Shown: piece by piece, positions 52,301 to 61,482 of the stretch
How the letters are laid out: every line of letters begins with the position of its first letter
Position numbering within the stretch: position 1 is the stretch's first letter
Source: Flaccisagitta enflata
Lineage: Eukaryota > Chaetognatha > Sagittoidea > Aphragmophora
Assembly (NCBI GenBank): GCA_965153355.1
Contig: OZ231127.1
Coordinates: 3,472,001-3,536,000, forward strand
Direction: 5' to 3'
DNA: 64,000 bases
Program-made: the position numbers and the translations under genes
Notes under the pieces: generated by a model
Databases searched by the model: none
Told to the model about the DNA's origin: nothing
Seen by the model: the letters and a program-made list of their open reading frames with translations, nothing else

Positions 52301-55300
52301 AATTCTAATATCAAAATGTTGCTGAATTTTCCCACTTTGAAATGAATTGAAATTGTTCATCTTTAAAATACTTTTATAGGGCCCAGAGTAACAGAGAGTG
52401 ACCAAAATTGACTGACAATTATGCACATGAGTATTTCTTAGTAATTGGATTAAATATTGCACAGCTTTTGACCCCTACAAAGCGCAATACTGGATAAACA
52501 TGCAAAGAATAAAAAATGATGAAATTCAGCTTTTAAAATGCAGTTTATGCAGGATTGAATACAAAACACTGTTTCTTACATTCATAAGAGATCTTTTTGT
52601 CGTTGTAATAACTATGGTGACCTAAATTTACACAATACACTTTTTATATTCAACTGCTGAGGTTTTCTTTTGCTTTTATTAACAATATTAAGACTCAATC
52701 CTCACTTAGTAAATCATTTTCCGCCTAAATGTGGCGCATGTGTTAGCTCTATCAGACCTGTCCTGAGCTCTATCAGACCTATCCCTAGCTCTATCAGACC
52801 TATCCCCAGCTCTATCAGACCTATCCCCAGCTCTTTCAGACCTATATGACCTATAACCAGCTCTATCAGACCTATCCCCACCTCTATCAAACCTAACCGT
52901 TGCTAATTTTTTTAGTGGATGAAATGAGGAGTACCATCAATGATGAATGAAATGAGCTTTCAATTGATTTCAAACATTTTCAGCGATTTTTCAATCGAGC
53001 ATACCAATGGATGGACGGACGGATGGACGGATGGACGGATGGACAGAGCCTTTTATGGAGGTGCTATGGCGCACCGAAAAAATCATAACATCATATTTCC
53101 AGTGATTTTTGCTTCTCTTAGAGATTTTCAACTCGAGCGTGACTGACCAACCAACCGGCCAACTGACCAACAGACAGAGCTAGTTATAGAGGTGCTATGG
53201 CGCATCTAAAAAGTTGACTTAACTCAAAATGCACACAAACCATTGATTGTTTTTTGGGGGAGTTTAGTCGTCAGTTGGCACCAACCATGTGAGCATCCTG
53301 GACACCATTCTTGGGATAATCATTCAACTTGGGCCCGGCATGCAGTGTCCGGTAAATGGTGGGGTCCAATAAAGCTTGGAGATGCTTTTCTCACTGGATA
53401 TCCTCATCTCCAAGGATTTACTGTGGAAAGAAACCAAATTCCAGTAATTGGTCGCAATGTTTTCAAAGATGCCAGCCAGCTTGGTTACTTAGAATTGAGT
53501 CAATGTCAAATTACATCACTTGAGGATCCATTTTCCAATCTCCACAGTTTGAAAAGGTTAATGTTGACAGATAACATGTTGAGAGTCATCAATAAAACTA
53601 CATTTATTGGTCTGAATCAGCTTGAAGTATTAGAATTAGGAGGCAACAGAATCGTGGATGTGCACAAAGACTCCTTTAGTGGAATGCCAAACTTACTTCA
53701 TGTGAACCTCAGAGCTAATATATTAACCTCGGTCAAGCAGCTTTTTGAATATAATCAACAACTGAGACTAATGGATCTTGGTACAAACAGATTAACCAAG
53801 ATTGAGCTTCCAAAAGCTCTGCAGCTCGAAACGCTGTTTTTAAATACTAACTTTATCAAAGAAATAACCCCTTATAGCCTTCTGGGGGCTAGCTTTGCTA
53901 CAAATGTTCAGTTACATCAAAATCCCATTTCGATTGTCCATCCAAACTCATTCAATTTCTTAAATGTGCTTGAGGTCTTTTCAATTGGGTGTTGCCGTAA
54001 AGCAGATCTGGGTTTCTGTCATGGATCACCCTGGAATGTTTCACATTTTGAAAGAATCAAGGCCAAAAACATTGTCATCAATGGCTGTGTGGAGGAAATC
54101 AATAACAGGGCATTTGAATCAGTACAAGCGGATAATTTACTTGTTCGATGGAATAGGAATCTAACACGCATTAGAAAACACGCATTTTCGGGGATTTCGT
54201 CAGCAAAACAACTTTTTCTTAATAACAATAGCATTTCTATCATCGAGCCTGATGCCTTTGTTGACTTAAGCCAAACGACCTATCTCTATCTTGATGGTAA
54301 CAAGCTATCCGAACTTCCAGAGAATCTCTTACACCCTCTTCATAATCTGATGCTACTTAATTTAGAAAGAAATCAATTTTTCATTGTTAAAAAGGGATTA
54401 TTCAGCGGACTTAATTCTTTGTTTGTTCTGTTGCTGAATTCCAATTGGATAAGTAAAATTGAAGTTGGAGCCTTTGATTCTCTCAAGCTGGTGATCATTC
54501 TGCGAATGAATCATAATCGACTCAAAGTCATAGAAACTGGCACCTTTGATCAACTCGTTAATTTAAATGAAATAAGTCTGGAGGGTAATCAAATCACCGT
54601 CATAGACGAACTACCACTGAGTGAACTAAAAGCCTTAAACGTTTTGAATCTGAATAATAATACAATTCAACATGTCCGTGCTAACGACTTTTTGGCGCCT
54701 TTGCAAGTGGTGCATCTTCAATTAAATGGCTTAAAACATTTTGATTGTACCACAGGAGTCCTGCCAACTTCTCTTGATACAATTGATTTGAGAAGAAATG
54801 AATTATCATCATTCAGAGACAAGAGATGCTTCAAACAGAGTCAAGGCATTCAACTTCTGTTGGACTTTAACAGATTTGACGAGTTTGACATTCTGTTTGA
54901 CTCTAGGCGTAATGTTAGACATTTGTCATTAAACCATAATCAGTTGTCCAAGCTCTTCATAGCATCTAACATTAGCCTTGATTTTTTGGACATAAGTTTC
55001 AATAATCTCACCAGTGTGACTCCAAGTACCATTTTTCGAATGAGATCAATAGCCAATTTGAATGTTTCTAATAATCCTTGGAAATGCAGCTGTGCTCAGG
55101 AAGACCATTATTTGATGGATTTTCTCCTGACAAATAAAAGCTTGGTTTCGTGTTGCCCAAAAAATTGTGAATGTCTCTCATCAAAAACCAGCGTTATGGT
55201 AAACTGTAAACGAACCGGTATGACATCCTTGCCATCCTGTCTTCCATACAAAAACGTTTTGTTGGATCTCTCTATCAACTTGATAGATGAATTAGGTCAT

Positions 55301-57492
55301 TTTGCTGAAGGTCTCAAAAGTGTTTCATCTCTAAATCTCAGTCATAACAAAATGGAAAGTCTCAATCCAGCAGCAGTTGAGAACATGACTCACATAGAAA
55401 ACTTAGATCTAAGCTTTAACAATTTGACTCAACTGCCCGAATCGATTCTTAAACTAGAACTTAGAGGTGCTAGGATTTACATCGAAGGTAATTCTTTCGA
55501 TTGTTCTAGTTGTGAGCAAGTCAATATTCTCCAACAAATCAAAAAGTCAACATCAAGGAGTGTTTCTTGCAAAGATGATATGAATATCGACATGGTCACA
55601 TACCGATGCTATCTGGTGAATACCGTGGCCCCGGCTGTAATGGGTAGCCTGTCTTTCATTGTTTTACTGCAAGCTACGTACATCCTTTTTCGCAAAAGGC
55701 GCTTGACATCTTTGAAAAATAAATATCACCAAAAGGCATATGCTCGCCTAAACAAACAATTCAATACTGAGTGCCGAATCACACGACAGTTAAAGCATGA
55801 ATATATTTTACGTTATTTCACAACATACACCTTTTGGCTCCCCAAAAGAGGGGGATTCATATTCTTTGAGAAGGTAAACTTCACATTGCTTCAAGGCATG
55901 AACATTCAGTTAGACGGTGCCAGCGTAGCTGAGAATCTTCTTTCAGGATTAAAGTATTTGCACTCTGTTGGCATATGCCACAACAACATCAACATTCATT
56001 CCTGTTATTTGTCATCAAATGCAGAAGAAACAAACTATGTTTTGAAATTGGGAGATTTCGATCAGGCATTTAGAATTGCCGACAATGAAGCGATGGCTAC
56101 TGATGATGACATCGTTCTTGCTGATTTAGCTGAAACCCTTCCATTCGACAAAGACCTTGAAGACGCTGCCTACGTACTCTTTAGTATCTTCACTCACAAA
56201 GAAGATGTGCCAAATCGACCATTAACAGATGAGGACCTCAATTCAATTTTGGAAGTGGAATTTAGAGCGTTGATCTTGGCTTTAATGAAAAGACTATCAG
56301 CCGCCAAAGCGTTATTTTCGCCGGCATTCAGAGAGAAACACAACAGAATGGAGGACATAAGTACCATCAATTCAAAGGTCAAGAACATCAATGAGATGAT
56401 ATTGAATCATGTGCCATGTGACGACTCATTTTTGGTAGAGTTGGAAGTCAATGCCGAGATGATTATAGGTGGTTCTGGCAATTGGTTCCATCTCCTCCAT
56501 CCATCATTACAGTCAGCCTTTGGAGGGCGAGGAAATGGTTATCCCATCAGTTCCTTCAACCAATTGATACGATTTTGCCGGAATGTATCGGCCCATGGCG
56601 AAGAGATGACAGAAGCCATAAGCGAAGTGTTTGAAACTGTGCCACATACCCAAGAACAGAATATCAGTTATTTCAGTAAGATATTCCCTTTCCTTTACTT
56701 GCACGCGCTGAGTACCCATGAGAAATTTTGCTCGCCAGACGAATTCAGGAAGGACGTTTATTTGCAGTCGTACATAGAGTGTGAAAAGCGGTATTTTGCG
56801 AGTCATCAATTTCAGCCATTGGCGAGTACAAATTCCATTCACGCCATATTTGAGGAAACAAAGGAGGAAGTGATTGCCGTGACTCCCTCCTCGCCCAATC
56901 TTCCTTATAGCATCATGAAAGGAAGCGATGTGTTGAAAGCCGTGGCGGAAGAAGCCGCGGGAATCTGGAAACACATTCCTAGTCATATGCTAAGAATCCA
57001 AGACGAAGATCACAAGAGGGTTGTCGTCGACTCGAAAATTCTGGAAGGTGCGAAGATTTTTGTGTCCATATTCAAACTGTCGGTCTTAGTCCCTCAAATC
57101 GAAGATGACACGAATCCTGAGGAAGGCGTGTTGAAAGTCGAAGTCAAGTTCAAAGCCACCAGCAATGTCAAAGCCATTCAGGTTTGGGATATGTTGCCGG
57201 TTGCAAGGTAGCCGTTTGTGAATTTGTATGGCCTTGTTTTTTGCATCATAACATTTGGAAGTTTCCTTCTAGTTCCTTTCCATTACATTACAGTTAATGG
57301 GATTAATCTATGTAAATTTGTATTCAGGGAATGGTGTTTTCAAAATTGCCTTTTGCCATCCGGAGAAAGATCAAATGCGCGGATTTGATGGTCAAATATG
57401 AAGGAAAATTGCTCGACAAATCCACCAATTTGTCCAGTCTTGATTGGAAGGATGGAGAAGCTATTGTCGTTACGTATACCCTCGACACTTGA
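42260..57492 (+). CDS. LRR ectodomain - TM - pseudokinase - KEN ribonuclease - ubiquitin-like receptor
   Basis: Four exons (42260-42374, 42557-42829, 53346 to about 57181-57199, 57328-57492) join in frame to about 1462-1468 residues. Signal peptide (1-30). An N-terminal Cys segment (C-x3-C, W-E-C, F-P-E-C-S) is followed by some 20 LRRs. LRRCT (NNPWKCSCAQEDHY, ~700) comes next, then LRRNT (CCPKNCEC, ~735), a few LRRs and a second Cys cap. The membrane helix is at ~889-912 (VAPAVMGSLSFIVLLQATYI) with a basic stop FRKRR. The pseudokinase (~928-1110) has HNN in place of HRD and DFD in place of DFG. KEN (~1111-1254) keeps Tyr 1195, Arg 1208, Asn 1209 and His 1213. A ubiquitin-like end closes the protein. 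The ectodomain layout is that of multi-cysteine-cluster Toll receptors, but no TIR follows. Inferred role: ligand-driven dimerisation activating RNA cleavage, as in IRE1/RNase L. Confidence 0.85.
42557..42829 (+). CDS. LRR-KEN receptor exon 2 (N-terminal cap)
   Basis: Acceptor TTCTCAG, 273 nt, phase 1 both ends. Cysteine-containing sequence DPNCQLICDFLKTTSDNWEC and FPECSTLTASML. The end KYPFLRNFTSSTFNIAFGP resembles the LRR start YPHLQGFTVERN in exon 3. It splices over 10.5 kb to 53346 with the frame preserved. If the join is wrong, this could be a separate secreted-protein gene. Confidence 0.65.
43727..45133 (+). CDS. Penelope-like element protein: partial reverse transcriptase plus GIY-YIG endonuclease
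   Basis: 468 residues, uninterrupted. RT motifs present: DVVALYPSV (motif A, ~23), GTATGSKMGKNYAC (motif B), FRFVDDIWGVW (motif C, Y/F-V-D-D), FLDVKV (motif D). A Cys pair CSKGCKLC follows, then GIY-YIG endonuclease features: GAIYGMHCKKC, VVYVGKTKNRIMERFNGHR with the catalytic Tyr and Arg, and RERWWMNQMG. This is the order of canonical endonuclease-bearing Penelope-like retroelements. The N-terminal RT fingers are missing, so the copy is 5'-truncated, the usual outcome of target-primed insertion. The open frame implies a recent insertion. It lies in intron 2 of the LRR-KEN receptor in the same orientation. Confidence 0.92.
   Translation: MSFSKINEEVYYACLSTQIHTMDVVALYPSVPREKTKEAMRENLDMRKTKKIPTDDLIELGEMVLRSNEFTFEGERYRQKEGTATGSKMGKNYACTYMGKWEEEVQEKFEKEGGTRPKMWFRFVDDIWGVWKGSKEDFEKFVGVCNGHEERIKVTYDVCEEEAIFLDVKVKRMEDGHLKTELYVKPTDRTQYLHKDSDHPKHVKEGIAKGQFRRLRRICSKDEDYWKYGKQVEEKLTSRGYGKNQVKQQMKESFKMERSEALKRVEKKTDKRVNFVMTHSRYLPNVNKIMKRHGHYLEEDGMGAFIKEVPRLSLRRGKNLGDLIVNARARNEGGGSGPCSKGCKLCKYMQKTDTVKDKDGKEMSLNSKMDCRTVGAIYGMHCKKCVKVVYVGKTKNRIMERFNGHRADLRKGDETKPAFHFKKEGHSEEDMEVIGLEHIPGDDDVYRVARERWWMNQMGTFEEENKKR
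45435..45470 (+). ncRNA. Degenerate hammerhead-ribozyme-like motif in the Penelope 3' region
   Basis: CTGAAGA, then a GAGC/GCTC hairpin with a six-base loop, then GAAA and TATAGGG. Penelope-like elements are known to carry small hammerhead motifs (CTGATGA-stem-GAAA). Here the core has A in place of the conserved T, so it may be inactive. Confidence 0.45.
45858..46040 (+). mobile_element. Family A element, 3' decayed
   Basis: GGCCGGATACACGGCTACC, GGGTGGGCA, CCGACC tract, then a GCAGGGTGCAGGGTG repeat instead of the hairpin. Confidence 0.6.
46361..47837. mobile_element. 1.5-kb TIR element, TA duplication
   Basis: ACAGGATGAGCAAAAAATTT at left; complement of ACAGGGTGTGCAAAAAATCT at right; TA at 46359 and 47838. 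An inner palindrome is centred near 47325 (AACATAGTTCTCT / AGAGAACTATGTT). Confidence 0.75.
47840..48411. mobile_element. MITE adjacent to and sharing TA with 46361-47837
   Basis: Ends GTGCCCACAGGGTGGAAAAA and inverse of GTGCCTACAGAGTGGAAAAA; arms include GTGACCATTGCC / GGCAATGGTCAC. Confidence 0.75.
48572..48868. mobile_element. Family I dispersed repeat, copy 2
   Basis: Matches copy 1 through AACTAGTCAGTGAGGG and the CAAGGCC-C/T-CTTCCATT segment. Confidence 0.7.
49037..49684. mobile_element. Palindrome-ended element nested in family D
   Basis: Ends GGCAGGCCTGAGC and GCTCAGGCCTGCC, flanked on each side by TGTA. Contains CAATA-type repeats and a (CT)n at 49300-49400. 648 bp, no convincing ORF. 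Confidence 0.75.
49689..50304. mobile_element. 616-bp MITE with long inverted arms, TGTA duplication
   Basis: Ends CACTGCTGTCTCACACAA and its inverse TTTGTGTGAGACAGCAGTG, arms over 200 bp, flanked by TGTA at 49685 and 50305. Confidence 0.85.
50746..51159. other. No gene recognised
   Basis: Contains a short inverted pair (GGATGTGGAAGCG at 50782 / CCGCTTCCACATCC at 50887) around GGAAGCGG motifs, and AT-rich sequence. Confidence 0.5.
51163..51320 (-). mobile_element. Family C element
   Basis: AGTTGCGGACACGCAACG at left; CCCACCCATCTGCAACTGG and AGCCTTG at right. Confidence 0.8.
51990..52905. repeat. 21-bp minisatellite, split by a MITE
   Basis: Units of GACCTATCCCTAGCTCTATCA at 51990-52130 and 52744-52905. 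Confidence 0.9.
52131..52743. mobile_element. 613-bp MITE inserted in a minisatellite, TA duplication
   Basis: Ends ACACATGCGCCACATTTAGG and its exact inverse. The host repeat reads ...CCTATCCCTA at left and TAGCTCTATCAGA at right, giving the empty site. Confidence 0.92.
53006..53210 (+). mobile_element. Two family B 3' fragments
   Basis: (GGAC/GGAT) tract then GAGGTGCTATGGCGCACC (to 53080) and a second tract with GAGGTGCTATGGCGCATC (to 53207). Confidence 0.6.
53346..57199 (+). CDS. LRR-KEN receptor exon 3 (LRRs, TM, pseudokinase, KEN)
   Basis: A single 3.8-kb exon after acceptor GGCATGCAG. LRR units such as LGYLELSQCQITSLEDPF, LLNLERNQFFIVKKGLF and LDLSFNNLTQLPESIL are seen. The cytosolic part starts FNTECRITRQLKHEYILRYF, an alpha-C-like helix with its Glu; the Gly loop and beta-3 Lys region is minimal. 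Then come SVGICHNNINIHSCYL and VLKLGDFDQAF, followed by DLEDAAYVLFSIFT. KEN hallmark: GYPISSFNQLIRFCRNVSAH then YFSKIFPFLYLHALS. The 3' end is uncertain: CAG|GTTTGG (57181) and CCG|GTTGCA (57199) both keep frame with exon 4. The stronger-looking AAG|GTAGCC would shift frame. Confidence 0.9.
57328..57492 (+). CDS. LRR-KEN receptor exon 4 (ubiquitin-like C-terminus)
   Basis: After TATTCAG, 54 codons to TGA: GMVFSKLPFAIRRKIKCADL, LMVKYEGKLLDKSTNLSSLD and WKDGEAIVVTYTL. With the end of exon 3 (LKVEVKFKATSNVKAI) this has a beta-grasp pattern: the 'G-K-x-L' hairpin, 'T/N-L-x-x-L' and 'D-G-x-x-I-x-V' strand. It does not end in GG, so it is not a conjugatable ubiquitin. Confidence 0.7.
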   Translation, partial: GMVFSKLPFAIRRKIKCADLMVKYEGKLLDKSTNLSSLDWKDGEAIVVTYTLDT

Positions 57493-57565
57493 ACTTTGGT
57501 TCAGAAGCAGTTGGTTGCTAAGCCGGTTCCAAACCAGCTTTCATCATCATATCTTCATCATTCTT

Positions 57566-57665
57566 ATTGGTGATATGTGCGTATCTCTTTAACAAACAAT
57601 TCATCATCAAAAAAAATCCTCAGCTATTGGTGATATGTGCATATCGTACTAACAAACAATTCATG
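57566..57665 (+). repeat. Direct repeat in 3' flank of LRR-KEN receptor
   Basis: Two about 40-bp copies sharing TATTGGTGATATGTGC, TATC and AACAAACAATTCAT (57566-57605 and 57625-57664). Probably in the 3' UTR. No clear poly(A) signal was identified. Confidence 0.6.
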
Positions 57666-58069
57666 TCAAAGCATTTGTTCGATAGCAGGAGTAAGAAAGT
57701 TTCATTGTTTTGTCATACTAACACAAACATCAATTGTTGAAGGTTATCTTGTAAAATCAAAAGAATAGATAATGTTGCTTCTATTCCTGCGTTATTCATT
57801 TTAGTCGTGTGCTACGCATTTGTACCGCTGCCGATATTTAGACCTTTTTCCCATTCCAAACTAAGCCATGCGGGAACCAGATGTTAAAGATCCACAACGA
57901 TTTCTTTGTGTCAATTCAAAAGCAAAACCCGTTGTCACGTCACATGGCAACCAGAAATTCAAATCGATTTTTGCTGCCTCAAATCCATACTTCGCTACCC
58001 AACCTTCTCGCGAGATGATTTACATTTAGAAAAATGAAAACAATTCTCGTATCAAGAAAAGGCGATTTT
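57666..58069. other. Downstream flank of the LRR-KEN receptor
   Basis: No ORF of note, no RNA gene recognised; family A element begins at its end. Confidence 0.5.
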
Positions 58070-58434
58070 TAGTCGCGTGCTACGCGACTCTACACCCCGC
58101 TTTGTCGGTCCGTCGTTTGGTCCGTCAGTTGGTCCGTCGGTTGGTTGATTGGTCGGTTGGTCGGTTGGTCGGTCGGTCGGTCCCCTTTTTACTTTTTCAG
58201 CGTTTTCTAGCTTTTTGAGCCCACAGCTCCTTCCCAAATGCCATTGTCATTGTTAGACATTTTAAGTCATATTAAGTTATATTAAGTCACTTGAGTCAAT
58301 CTGGTCAATTTAGTCAATTAAGTCATTTTGAGTCTTTTTAAGTCATTTCATGTCGTCTTGAGTCATTTAAAGTCAATTTAAGTCATCTAAAGTTATCTAT
58401 GTCCCGCACGCGACTTATAGGTGTTGGCCTTGGT
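58070..58434 (-). mobile_element. Family A variant with (TTAAGTCATT)n
   Basis: AGTCGCGTGCTACGCGACT at left; AAGTCAT-type repeats; CCGCACGCGACTTATAGG and GGCCTTG at right. Confidence 0.75.
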
Positions 58435-58638
58435 GTATGACCAAGCATTTTTATGGCAAAAATTAGTCCCTAAACTGATAAGTTGAGTACGTTGGGAGCA
58501 ATAGGGCCAGTACAAAGAAGGTCTCCTTCAGTCCCACTGTTTGATTGAAAAACATCGGGACTTGGTTCTTCCGAAAGCCCAAGGTCAAAGGCTTCACGTA
58601 AATACAAATTTAACAGCATGCAGCCAGTAAAGGGAAAC

Positions 58639-58850
58639 AAGACCAGATATATGGCTACCCTAGTCGCGTGCGGGTGGGCAGGAGCAATGCTGAGGAAGGT
58701 CACTAGGGCATCTGGGCAGGAGCATATGCTGAAAAAGCTCAAAAACACCAAAAAAGGGACCAACCGATCAACCGACTGACCAACCGACCAACCATCCAAC
58801 CGACCGACTGACATGGCGGGGTATAGATTCGCGTAGCACGCAACTTAAAA
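58639..58850 (+). mobile_element. Family A element
   Basis: CAAGACCAGATATATGGC, AGTCGCGTGCGGGTGGGC, CCGA/CCAA tract, 3' hairpin TTCGCGTAGCACGCAACT, slightly decayed. Confidence 0.7.
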
Positions 58851-59768
58851 TGGTAGACAAAACCCCGAAAGGAAAAAAAAGGAACAAAACAAGGCCAACA
58901 TCTATAAGTCGCGTGGGGGACACAGATAACTTAAAATGACTTGAATTGACTTAAAATGACTTAAGATGACCTTAAATGACTTAAAATGACTTTAAATGAC
59001 CTAAACTGACTTAAATGACTAAATTGACCCTATTGACTTAAGTTAATATGACTTCAAATGACTAGACCGTCCTTTAATCGAATTGACTTATTGAAAACCT
59101 TTATAGCTTGGAAACTAACGAAACAAAAAGTCTTCAAATTTTCAGTGTATGTTGGTAATAGGCTGCGGTTCTGTTATGCCAAATGTCAATATATTGAGCT
59201 ATTTGTATTCATTTCTTGAGGAGCGGTTCAGTTTAAAAGCTTTCTTTCTCTGCATGTCATTTCTAAACAAATCGATCTAAAATCCTAGGATTGGTCTCAA
59301 ATGATAGACAATCAGTACAGTGCGACTCATAAAAAAACTTTCATTCTAATTTTACATAGTTTAAATTCCACAAATCAAATTGTTATTCATAAGCGTTTTA
59401 AAGAGTTTCAAAAATTGAACAATTTGCCACCAGTCCCATCGAATTTGATCAATTCCTTTGGATTCTATGTTAAAATGAAGACAAATGTATCAAAACCTAA
59501 GTGGGAAAACAATGGATTTTCTTTCATAGTTTTTAGAGGATAAATTTTAGTAAATCAATTGTAATTTCTACACAAATTGAGCTATTACCTCCAGAAACAG
59601 CTCAAATGACAGATTTCTTTTAAGGGCTTTTGCAATGTCATGGATTTTGATAGGTTTTCACTTGACTTAAACCTTTTATGATTGACAAAAGAAAGAATTT
59701 TTTCATCACACAAATTTAAGAATAAGGGATCTCTTTCTCTTCTTATGATATCCATGTTTAAATAGAAA

Positions 59769-59952
59769 CAAGGCCGGATACACGGCCATCAGTTGCGGAC
59801 GGGTGGGCAGGGGCGGAAATACGTGTTTTCCCACTTTTCAACTCGAGCGTGATGGACCCTTTATGAATGACAAAAGAAAGAATTTTTTCATCACCTAAAT
59901 TTAAAAAAAACATTGATCTTTTTTTCCTTATAGAGTTGCGTGTCCGCAACTA
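59769..59952 (+). mobile_element. Family C element nested in the 58889-61069 element
   Basis: CAAGGCCGGATACACGGCC, AGTTGCGGACGGGTGGGCAG, end GAGTTGCGTGTCCGCAACT. The (CCGA) tract is replaced by duplicated host-like sequence (AAAGAAAGAATTTTTTCATC occurs both before and inside). Confidence 0.75.
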
Positions 59953-60256
59953 AAAAGTAAACAAAATCAGTGACCATTTGAAAGATCTTCAAAAGATCTT
60001 TCATTCCAGACCAATCCCAGCCTCCTAGCTTTACTTGTTTTGAAATGGCATTAGTTTAAAGTTAAATGGATACATTTTGGCTATGCGCAATTTCAAACTT
60101 GATAATCAATACTGTCCAGTCTTTTCTTCACTGAGTCTTAATGAATTGATCTAAAAATGTGAGTTTGGCGGCAAATTAAAGCTCTTTTGAACATCTTTCA
60201 AATGGTCTATGATATCAATTGATTTCCTGTACTGCAGAAGATAAAAATCAAATAAA

Positions 60257-60421
60257 CAAGGCCGGATACACAGCCACCAGTTGCGGACGGGTGGGCAGGG
60301 GCGGATATTCACGTTTTCACACTTTTCGACTCGTTCTCACCAACGGACCGACCAACCGACGGACGGACGGACGGACGGGCGGATGGACAAAGCCTCTTAT
60401 AGAGTTGCGTGTCTGCAACTA
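60257..60421 (+). mobile_element. Family C element nested in the 58889-61069 element
   Basis: CAAGGCCGGATACACAGCC, AGTTGCGGACGGGTGGGCAG, (GGAC) tract, GAGTTGCGTGTCTGCAACT. Confidence 0.8.
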
Positions 60422-61301
60422 AAAAGGTCCCTTTCTTTACATCTTTTGAAGAATTCATTGTTCACACACAGATTCTGACACCATATCTTCTTTTTACTCT
60501 AAAATCTAAAAAAATTGATTTAACCTTGTGGGATTTGTGACGTTGGCTTCATTTGATGACACTCTTTCCATATCTCATAAAGAAAATATCAAAAAGTCAT
60601 TTTTTTCATGAGAAATATCTTATAGAAAAGCGGTTTCCTTTTTTATGGTTCGCAGTGTAGATTTTTGTTCTAATCTATCACTTGAGACCAATCCTAGGCC
60701 AATCCTAGGCTAGGGATCTTGGTCAATTCATAAAGAAATGATAGGGTGACAGCTTCTGTTAAGATCCGCTCATCAAAAAATAGACTTTGCCTAAAAAGTG
60801 GTATTTTTTGAATGTTATGCCAACTTCTTACAATCAAGCTATCACTGTTGAGAATTTGCATAACAAAACCGCAGCATATTGGCAACATACACTGAAAATT
60901 TGAACACTATTTATTAGTTTTCAAGCTATAAAGGTTTACAAAAAGTCAATTCGATTTAAAGACGTTGTAAGAATGACTTAGAATGACTAAAGTAAAAAAT
61001 AAATAAAATAAAAAAAGTTAAGTGTGGCCAACCGACAAAGTGGGGTGTAGAGTCGCGTGCAGGCGACTAAATATTGAGTTATGGGGTGGGGCTAAAATGA
61101 ATCGCTAAAGCAATTCACAATAAGGCTACAATTGCCATATTGGTCCCATTTGAAAGACTATGGATTGAAGGACTAAGAAGCAATTTTTTACAGGCGAATC
61201 TTTCGTTACAGGCAAATTTTTTATTACAGGCGAGTTTGTCAGATGGTTTTTTACAGTACTTGTCTCGCAATTTAAACATACGGTAAAGATTTACTTTAAA
61301 A

Positions 61302-61482
61302 ATGGTCGTTTTGGCGTCGCTTACATTCCTCATGATGAATAGAATTTATTTTGCTCTTGGAAACCTACAACTTGGAACAATCACTACAGCTTCTTCATGC
61401 AATAAAGTTCAGAACAAAGGAAAGGACCAAGTCGAAGGGGTTTGCATTTGGCTCATTCATGTGAAAGTTATTGAGTCTTATG
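61302..61482 (+). CDS. Discoidin-like gene 2, exon 1 (signal peptide)
   Basis: ATG at 61302 gives MVVLASLTFLMMNRIYFALG then ITTASSCNKVQNKGK, aligning with TTSCNNV of gene 1. A phase 1 donor TATG|GTATAC at 61482 keeps frame into the mini-exon. The end is uncertain because the last 20 residues have no match in gene 1. Confidence 0.55.

Larger units (their letters stand above)
42830..53345 (+). other. Intron 2 of LRR-KEN receptor, ends formed by inverted repeats
   Basis: The first about 75 bases (GCCAGACCCAAGTTGAATGA from 42835) and the last about 75 (TCATTCAACTTGGGCCCGGC ending 53339) are inverted copies that reach to within 5-6 nt of the GT and AG. Other shared blocks are CTCACATGGTTGG and its complement. 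The intron contains a Penelope-like element, several MITEs and A/B/C elements. Confidence 0.75.
58889..61069 (+). mobile_element. 2.2-kb family A variant with internal palindrome and two nested C elements
   Basis: Starts CAAGGCCAACATCTATAAG and GTCGCGTG; ends GAGTCGCGTGCAGGCGACT. The inner arms 59050-59200 and 60830-60975 are inverted copies (TTTCAGTGTATGTTG and complement; CTTTATAGCTTG and complement). Family C elements at 59764 and 60253 are inserted inside. Confidence 0.75.

Noticed and set aside
53243-53345. Start of the LRR protein at 53243
   Set aside because: That stretch is the intron-end inverted repeat, lacks a signal peptide, and a phase-matched acceptor at 53345 links to the signal-peptide exons.
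59301-59543. 80-codon plus-strand ORF
   Set aside because: Inside a nested repeat element, no homology recognised.
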